Below, piece by piece: positions 55,401-64,000 of a stretch of DNA of 64,000 nt. The notes under the pieces were generated by a model, which saw nothing but the letters and a program-made list of their open reading frames with translations, ran no database searches and was not told the origin of the DNA. Position numbers and translations under genes: made by a program. Positions within the stretch are counted from its first letter, which is position 1. The number at the start of each line of letters is the position of its first letter. This DNA is from Luscinia megarhynchos (Eukaryota; Chordata; Aves; Passeriformes; Turdidae): assembly GCA_034336665.1 (NCBI GenBank), contig CM067591.1, forward strand, positions 186,001 through 250,000, read 5' to 3'.

Positions 55401-58400
55401 GGATGGATGCAGAGGGAAGCCACTCCCCGTGTGTCTCATCACTGCAGTCCCCCTCCCGCTCTCCTGGAGCCCCTCTGGGCTGTGTCAGGGCCCTGAGCTC
55501 TGCCTGGGCCGGGCTCACCTTGGTCTGGTACCAGGACTCGGCCTCGGCGCGGCTGCGGTTGGCGATCTCCTCGTACTGCGCCTTCACCTCGGCGATGATG
55601 CTGTCCAGGTCCAGGCTGCGGCTGTTGTCCATGGACAGCACCACCGACGTGTCCGAGATCTGCGCCTGCAGCTCCTGCAGCTCCTGCAGCAGGACCCACC
55701 CCTAGTCAGCCAGGCTTCAGGGCCCCTCTTTGGAAACCAGCCCACGGGGAGCAGGGAAAGGGAGGCGGGTAAGAATTCCATCCACATCATTAATTAGGAG
55801 GGAACCAACCTTGCAAAGCACAGAGCAACAAGCAACAGCAGAGCTGGAGCTGCTCATCCCCCCTTTGGCAGCAGGGCTGCCCATCCCACTGTGACCCCAT
55901 TCCTTAGAGAACCCAACTGGCTGCAGAACCTGGAGGGGCCAAATTCCAGCACCTCTCCCAAGGCAGCCCCTGAGCTTGCAAACAATGGGGAGGAGGAAGG
56001 AGCAGGAACAAGCAGCCTGCCTTCATTCCTGTGACACAGCACCACCTGCCCCAGCACCAAATCCCCACAAACCACTCCTTTTCCTTGTTTGCATTCAAAC
56101 AGCGTCCCAAATACAATGTCTGTCCTGTTATGTCTGCCATCCATCCATATCCATCCCAGACAGGGAGAAATCCCTGTGGCAGTCCACAGGGACTCAGAGG
56201 AATCACTCCAGTGCAGGCAGAGTTTTGCTCATGGAAGGGAAGGCTCCATGAACCCATCGCCTCCCCCACGTTCATTTTCCCAGCCAGCATTCCCTGTTCT
56301 CCCCCTCTGAAGCAGCACAAGGGTCCTCACCGCCTCATGGAAAGCCCTGAGGAAGTTGATTTCATCTGTCAGAGCGTCCACCTTGGCCTCCAGCTCCACT
56401 TTGTTCATGTAGGCAGCATCCACATCCTGCAGGAACCAGGAATGAACACTGAGCTTTGATGTCTGAGCCCACCCAGCCAAAGGAGAGATCCCCAAACCAG
56501 CTCCAGGTGTCCCAGTGGCATCCCAGGGCCTACAAATCATCTTCCAGGGCATTGAATTCTGCTGGAGTGCAGATCCTGAGCGTCCTGGGGATCCTCTGGA
56601 TCCCTGTCTGCAAGTTCAGCCTCAGGGTGGACATGGAGACTCAGGAAAGATCCCAAAGAAAGATCTGTCGTTATCTCTGATATCCCTGGGACCCAACACC
56701 TCTTCAGCTCCCCTGAGCTGCCTTTGGGTGGGATTCTGCCCCTCAGAGCTTCAGCAGAGCTGGAGTAAAGTGTGAGTAGGGCAAAGAGTAAACTGCCAGC
56801 TGGGGCAAGGGGTGGGGAGAGTGTCCCAAGCTGGACAGGGCTCGGGAGCAGCCTGGGCCCGTGGAAGGTGTCCCTGCCCACGCCGGGGGTGGGACTGGAT
56901 GGACTTTAAGGTGATTTTCACCTTCTTGAGCACCACGAACTCGTTCTCAGCCGCCATGCGCTTGTTGATCTCATCTTCGTACCTGCCAAAAAAGGGATTT
57001 CTGTGAGGTTAGAGCTTGGATAAAAGGAAAAACATCCCAGCAAAAGGTTGTCCCAGTTCTCTTCTCCGTCCCTCCATTTCCTGGGAGCCAGCCCAGCAGT
57101 TCCCCAGGGCTGGATGAGCTGCTCCACACCAGCACCAGCCTGGAAATCATCCCCTCCCTGCTCTGCCACAATCCCTGAAATTCCCTGTGCTCCAGAAGGT
57201 TCCTGCTCCTCCTCTGGGAGGGCCCGGGCTGTGCATCCACTTTGCCACCAACCCTTCAGGGAGCAAACTCAAGGCAAGAGAGACACAAACAGAGCCCACA
57301 AATCCTCTGGGCTGATCCCAGCACCTGCCAGAGCTGCTCCGGCTGCACTTCCCTACTCCAGACTGTTGGGAACGTTTTTCAGGTGTTGAACACCTGGCAC
57401 TGTCCTGAGGAGAGCCAAAGGTAATTAATTACCCTCACCCTCCTCCAAAGCCTCACTGAATTCCAGTCGGGGTGACTCCTTTAAGTTCTCACCCTCAGGT
57501 GAGGGGCTCACCTGAAAATCCCCACCAGGTAAAAATCCCTCTCCATGGATTTTACAGGACCATCACTGACTGGCAAACTGGATCTTGGACCTGTGTGTGC
57601 ACTCCCAGGCTGCCCAAACACCCAGCCCCAGCCTGCTCGGGGGCCTGGGAACGCTGAGAGCATCCAGGGGACGGCAGGAAGCACTTTGGCTGTTTGGGAA
57701 TCGCTGTTGCCAGGTCAAGAGTCTTTATTTGCACGGCCACAGCTGGAATTTGCCTTCCAAAGCAGGAGCTGCTTCACCCTGCCAGCCTCTCCCTGCTGCT
57801 CCCAGCTGGAGCCCTGCCCGTCCCCGCTGGGATCCATGGACGTTGCCCTTTGGAGGTCGGTGCTGCTCCAGAGGGACAAATCCCGGGAAATGACGCACAC
57901 AGGGAGGGAAAAACACGGAATTCCTCCAGAATGGATCACCACATTCCTCATCTCCTGGGGCAGCTCCACCGAGCTGGTCAGTGAGCTGGCAGAGCAGGAT
58001 CTGGGAACCACCCGGGCTTGCAGGGCCCACAAAGCCCATCCCATCTCCACCTGCTGCTACCCCACGTCACCCAGGCACACCAGAGAGGAGGTGGCTGCAG
58101 CTTCTCTGGGAAATCCATTCCAGGGCTTCCCACACCCTCCCAAACCACCCAGCACTGTCCCAGCGCCCCTCTGGGGGGCCAGGACACCCCTCGGAGCTGC
58201 CCCAGGATCCCAGCCGGCTCCACACCCTCGGCTGGGCCTCATCCCTGCAGCTTCTCCTCCCCTAAACATCACCTGGGAGCTCCTGCGGGAGCCAGACCTA
58301 TGCAAGAGGGGCCACAGGCACCCCCAGAGCACGCCAAGGTTTAGGTTTTCCATCTATAAATGAGATTTGCTCCATATAAATGGGGAGCAGCAGGTTCTGC

Positions 58401-61400
58401 ATTCCAGTTATTGCATCCTCACTCCCTTGGCTCCTGATTCCTGCCTCCCTTCTGCTAGCACATAGAGGGTTTGGCTTTCCATGGATCTGCAGGCTAAAGG
58501 AATAAATCCAGAGTCCATGCACTGAATCCACGGGAAATGTAACTAAATTTGGGGGTTTTTTTGGGAGCAGGGCTGGGGGCAGCATCATTCCCCAGCAGCT
58601 CTTTCGGGAATCTCGGTATTGACTCTCCCAAACACGCCCTGGGGATTATCAGCCCTGTTTGTTTGCAGTTCCTGCCTGATCCAGTTTGCCAGCTCCGTCC
58701 TATTCTTCCCTCCTCAGAGGCATTTCCAGGCTGGGCTGGGACAAAGGCCACCTTTCTTCTGGGGCCCCTCCCAGGTGACACTGAAAAGCCACTGAGGAAT
58801 TGCAGGGCAGCTGCTCCATTCCCTGCAGGGAACGAGCCAGGAGCTCCAGCCACGCCAAAGAGCCACTGCTGGCCCTGAGGAAGCCCAAAGCAGCACCTGC
58901 AACCCCAAACAGGCCCCAAAACGCCACCTGTAACCCCAGGGGGGCCCCAAAACGCCACCTCCAACCCCAGGGGGGCCCCAGAGCGAAGCCAAGAGGATGG
59001 AGGCGCTGGCCCATGCAGGAAGGAGGTGCCAGAAACAACCAGCAAGAAGAACCCAGGCAGCTTCCCTGATAAACACCTCACTCCTGGCCAGAAAACACCT
59101 CCCTGCCTGGCAGGGAAGCTGGGGACATTCACAGCCAGCCAGCAGCCCCACTGGGGGACACTGACACTGTCAGGGGGACAGTGACACTGGGGACACTGAC
59201 AGTCCCCACCCTATCAAGGGGACATTGACAGTGTCAGGGGGACACTGACGCTTGGGATAGTGACACTCCACACCCTGTCAGGGGGACACTGACACTGTCA
59301 GGGGGACAGTGACACTGGGCACAGTGATGCTGCCAGGGGGACACTGATACTGGGGGACACTGATGCTCCCCACCCTGTCAGGGGGACACTGACACTGTCA
59401 GGGGGACAGTGACACTGTCAGGGGACAGTGACGCTGCCAGGGGGACACTAACAGTTCCCACCCTGTCAGGGGGACAGTGACACTGGGGACACTGACACTC
59501 CACACCCTGTCAGGGGGACACTGACGCTGCCAGGGGGACACTGAGAGTCCCCACCCTATCGGGGGACATTGACAGTGTCAGGGGGACACTGACAGTTCCC
59601 ACCCTGTCAGGGGGACAGTGACACTGTCAGGAGGACAGTGACACTGGGGACAGTGACGCTGCCAGGGGACACGGATACTTCACTTGCTCTTGAAGTCCTC
59701 CACGAGGTCCTGCATGCTCCTGAGCTCGCCCTCCAGGCGCCCCTTGTCGGCCTGCAGCCCGTCCAGCTGCCGCCGCAGGTTGCTGATGTAGCCCTCGAAC
59801 ATGGGGGCGACGCTGCTCCGCGCCGTCCTCTGCTCCTGCAGCAGCCCCCACTTGGTCTCCAGCATCTTGTTCTGCTGCTCCAGGAAGCGCACCTGGGGGG
59901 AGCGGGGGTCGTTGGGGGTGCTGGGACACAGGGGAGCGACCACCACAGGGAATGGAAGCACGGGCTGCAGGGGGAACCTGTCCCAGGAATTTGGGGAGCA
60001 TGGGGAGCACAGGGGAGCCAGGCTGAGGGGGCTGGCTGCCCCGGGGCCTCGCTGGGACTTGGAGGCTTTGGGTGAATTAAAGAAAAGCGGATTCTGCTGG
60101 GCTGACACTTGACAGAAACTTGCCCCAGACCTCAAACCCTCAAATTGCTCCAGCTCCAGGGCTGGATTCCTCACATTTCGGGGATGCCAGAGCAGGATTT
60201 ACACAAGGTCAGTTCATGCAAGTGAGCCAAATTGGGCAGGGCAGCAGAAACACCCGGGGCAGGCTGTGGTTCCATCTGCTCCCTGGGACAGTCCCTGGGT
60301 CCAGCTGCCCCCCTGGGACAGGCTCTGGGTCCAGCTGCCCCCCTGGGACAGAGCCTGGGTCCAGCTGCTCCCCTGGGACAGTCCCTGGGTCCAGCTGCCC
60401 CCCTGGGACAGGCTCTGGGTCCAGCTGCCCCCCTGGGACAGTCCCTGGGTCCAGCTGCACCCCTGGGACAGAGCCTGGGTCCAGCTGCACCCCTGGGACA
60501 GGCTCTGGGTCCAGCTGCCCCCCTGGGACAGGCTCTGGGTTCCAGCTGCCCCCCTGGGACAGTCCCTGGGTCCAGCTGCTCCCCTGGGACAGTCCCTGGG
60601 TCCAGCTGCTCCCCTGGGACAGTCCCTGGGTCCAGCTGCTCCCCTGGGACAGGCTCTGGGTTCCAGCTGCTCCCCTGGGACAGTCCCTGGGTCCAGCTGC
60701 CCCCCTGGGACAGGCTCTGGGTTCCAGCTGCCCCCCTGGGACAGTCCCTGGGTCCAGCTGCTCCCCTGGGACAGTCCCTGGGTCCAGCTGCTCCCCTGGG
60801 ACAGTCCCTGGGTCCAGCTGCTCCCCTGGGACAGTCCCTGGGTCCAGCTGCTCCCCTGGGACAGTCCCTGGGTCCAGCTGCCCCCCTGGGACAGGCTCTG
60901 GGTTCCAGCTGCCCCCCTGGGACAGTCCCTGGGTCCAGCTGCTCCCCTGGGACAGGCTCTGGCTCCAGCTGCTCCCCTGGGACAGAGCCTGGGTCCAGCT
61001 GCTCCCCTGGGACAGGCTCTGGGTTCCAGCTGCCCCCCTGGGACAGTCCCTGGGTCCAGCTGCTCCCCTGGGACAGTCCCTGGGTCCAGCTGCCCCCTGG
61101 GACAGTCCCTGGGTCCAGCTGCTCCCCTGGGACAGTCCCTGGGTCCAGCTGCTCCCTGGGACAGGCTCTGGGTCCAGCTGCTCCCCTGGGACAGGCTCTG
61201 GCTCCAGCCGGGACAGCTCCCTCCAGGCACCTCTCCCTCCCCAGATTTGGTGCTGGGGTGGGGGTGCAGAGCCTGCCCCCCCATTGAGGCAGTCCCGGGT
61301 AAACCAGGGCTGCAAGGGCAGCCCGTGCAGGGTGAACACCTGCTCTGTTGGCAATGCCAGCAGGGCTTCAGTACATCGAATAATAGTATTGGATTGCAGT

Positions 61401-64000
61401 GGGCAAATCGCAGCACGTTCCCCAGGAGCGATCCTCAGCCCAGGTTTGGGTCCCAGCTGCCATTCACCACCCCCAGACCCCCGAGCCAAGCCCTCACCTT
61501 GTCAATGAAGGAGGCGAACTTGTTGTTGAGGGTCTTGATCTGCTCCTTCTCCTCCTTGCGGACCCGCTGGATGCTGGGGTCGATCTCCAGGTTGAGGGGC
61601 GTCAGGAGGCTCTGGTTGACGGTGACCTCCTGGATGCCGAGCCCCGCGGCGCCGCCGAGGCCGGGGCGCAGGCCGAGGGCGCTGCCCCCGCCCAGGCTGA
61701 CCCTCTTGGCGGCCGAGCCCAGGCTGTACAGGCTGGCGCTGCCGAAGCCGCCGGCGCGGCCGAGCCCGGAGCTGCGGGACGCGGACACGGAGCTGACCCG
61801 CACCTGGCCGAGCGCCGGCCCCGCGGCCGAGCGGGAGCTGAAGGTCACCGAGCGGGACATGGGGCTGCGGGACGGAGCAGTGCCGGGCGGAGCTGTGCAG
61901 AGCAGGAGCGGTGCGGGGCTGTGCAGAGCCGTGCGGAGCTGTGCAGAGCAGAGCCGTGCGGGGCTGTGCAAAGCGGGACGGAGCCGAGCGGAGCCGCGCC
62001 GAGCCCGGGGCACTGCCGCCGCCGCCGCTGCTCCCCTTTTATCCGCTACACGGGCTGGGCTTGGCCCAAGGGCACAGCGGGGATCGTTTTACTGCCGGGG
62101 CTGGGTGTGCCCGGCCGCATTCCCACCCTCCGGCGGCGCGGAGGGGGCAGGACGCACCTGGGGGGGACAGAGCACACCTGGGGGGGGATGGGACACATCT
62201 GGGGGGGACAGAACACACCTGGGGGGACAGGGCACACCTGGAGTGCACGGGACACATCTGGGGGGGACAGGACACATCTGGAGGGGATGTGACACACCTT
62301 GGGGGACAGGACAGACCTGGAGGGGATGGGACACACCTGGAGTGCACGGGACACACCTGGGGGGGACGGGACACACCTGGGGGGACGGGACACATCTGGG
62401 GGGGATGGGACACATCTGGAGGGGACAGGATACACCTGGGTGCGACGGGACACACCCGGGGGGGACGGGACATGCCTAGAGGGGACGGGACACGCGTGGA
62501 GGGGATGGGACACACCTGGGGGGGACAGGACACATCTGGGTGGACAGGACACACCTGGACGGGACGTGTCCCCTCCCGTGTCCCCTCCCGTGTCCCCTCC
62601 GTGTCCCGCCCCGCTCTCCGAGCCCCGGGCTCCCCTCCCGCTCCGGCGGGCCCCGCGGCGCTGCAGCGAGCGGGGCACAGGCGATGGACGCACTCGGCTC
62701 TGGGTTTGTCCCCTGGGCACGGCCCAAAGCTGATAAAGGGGCCCCGGCGCCAGGTCCTGCCTGTTTAATATAAACCAGGGCACTGTCCGGGGCGCCCGGA
62801 GCCTCCCCCGGGGGGACGTGTTTGCACTTCCCTCTCCTGGTAATCCCTCAAATAAATCCCTAAAACTGACGCGGGTTAGGAGCATTGAATCTCACCCAAC
62901 ATTTAGCCCGCACCCAGAAGGACAGGATTAAATTCCCGGCTCCACCTTCTGGGTCTCTGCTTAAATTTTGGGTTTCTATGAAGGAAAAGCAGAGAAAAGA
63001 TGGAGTTTCAGGGTTTTCACCGTTTCCAAATAGTCCCAGAGAGCTTCAGCCCCTCGCTATCAGGTCGTAAATTCCCCAGGAGATTTCAAAGTCTGGCCTG
63101 AAAGTGTCACCCTTCAGCTTTTCTGTCCCCAGGGAGACAAGGCAGGCTGCGAACTCAGCTGCTGAAATCCGCCCATCCTGCTGGGGGGAGAGCAGAAGCC
63201 TGGCTGCTGCAGGGAAAGTCTCTTTTCAAAGAGGGAAAAGGGGGAATTCAACCCAGGAGCAGAGAGATGGGAGGACTCCTGCCAGCCCTGCACCTGGCTT
63301 GGCTCCCACCACCACGGGCTGGACTCGATGATCCTGCAGGTTCCCACTCTAATTGATTCTGGGACAATAAAAACAAAGCCCTGAGTGTGAGCCAGGTGTG
63401 ACAGACACGGCCTGGGCTGGGCAGGGCTCTGTCCCTGCAGCCCAGCAGGGAGCACAGCAGTGCCCAGCCTCACACAGCCCCAGGACACGGGGAGGGCAGC
63501 TGGGTGGGGGGCTGAAACACCAAAGCCAGCTCTGGTGTGAGCAGGTTGGATTCCAGCCTGGACCGGCACACGGGGGCTTGTGCACACCAGGAGAGGCACA
63601 GGAGGAGCAGTGCAGGGAGGTGAAATGGTGCAGGCAGGTGAATCCACCGAGGCAGGTGAATCCACCCAGGCAGGTGAATCCATCCAGGGAGGTGAATCCA
63701 TCCAGGGATGTGAATCCATCCAGGGATGTGAATCCACCCAGGCAGGTGAATCTGTCCAGGGATGTGAATCTGTCCAGGGATGTGAATCTGTCCAGGGATG
63801 TGAATCCGTCCCAGGGAGGTGAATCTGTCCAGGAGGTGAATCTGTCCAGGGATGTGAATCCACCCAGGCAGGTGAATCCATCCAGGGAGGTGAATCCACC
63901 CAGGGAGGTGAATCCATCCAGGGAGGTGAATCCACCCAGGGAGGTGAATCCATCCAGGGAGGTGAATCCATCCAGGCAGGTGAATCCATCCAGGGAGGTG

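Overview
The window is vertebrate nuclear DNA, almost certainly from a bird. It carries six complete nine-exon type II (basic) keratin genes. The introns and spacers hold many short 3'-end fragments of CR1 LINEs, recognisable by the ending ATTCTATGATTCTATGA and the block 'ccttccaaccc...accattc'. Exons are very GC-rich and minisatellites are frequent, which fits an avian microchromosome. I read no bacterial genes, CRISPR arrays or RNA genes.

Layout. Five genes are on the + strand: gene 1 (3059-9502), a cysteine-rich hard/hair-type keratin; gene 2 (14290-19883), a glycine-rich epithelial keratin; gene 3 (25674-31426), KRT5/6-like; gene 4 (38935-43150), KRT75-like; and gene 5 (45952-49472), a diverged KRT75-like paralogue. 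Gene 6 (51565-61860, - strand) is recognisably KRT7. The KRT75/KRT5 group and KRT7 also have opposite orientation in mammals, so the right half looks like conserved synteny. All six genes have GT-AG introns in the standard type II positions. Exons 3, 4, 5, 6 and 7 are 61, 96, 165, 126 and 221 nt in all genes, apart from two length defects. Each gene has a TATA-type box 70-180 nt upstream of its ATG, and for each I can propose an AATAAA signal.

Function. Type II keratins pair one-to-one with type I keratins (not in this window) to build intermediate filaments in epithelia and skin appendages. The set covers simple epithelium (KRT7), basal/stratified epithelium (gene 3), feather/companion-layer type (genes 4 and 5), a mucosal or suprabasal type (gene 2), and a disulfide-rich cornified type (gene 1).

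What stands out. (i) Three of the six genes carry reading-frame defects as sequenced: gene 1 exon 7 (one G missing from a G run), gene 2 exon 1 (apparently three single-base losses that cancel), and gene 5 exon 6 (2 nt missing, TGA in exon 7). (ii) The 3' half of exon 7 is nearly identical in five genes, including the inverted KRT7, which suggests gene conversion. (iii) Gene 2 intron 6 holds a solo-LTR-like element with a 72-bp CCAAT-containing tandem repeat. (iv) KRT7 and its upstream flank carry four minisatellites. (v) A CR1 fragment contains an expanded ATCCC pentamer tract. I did not find an undescribed kind of biological system; this is a keratin cluster with interesting paralogue dynamics.
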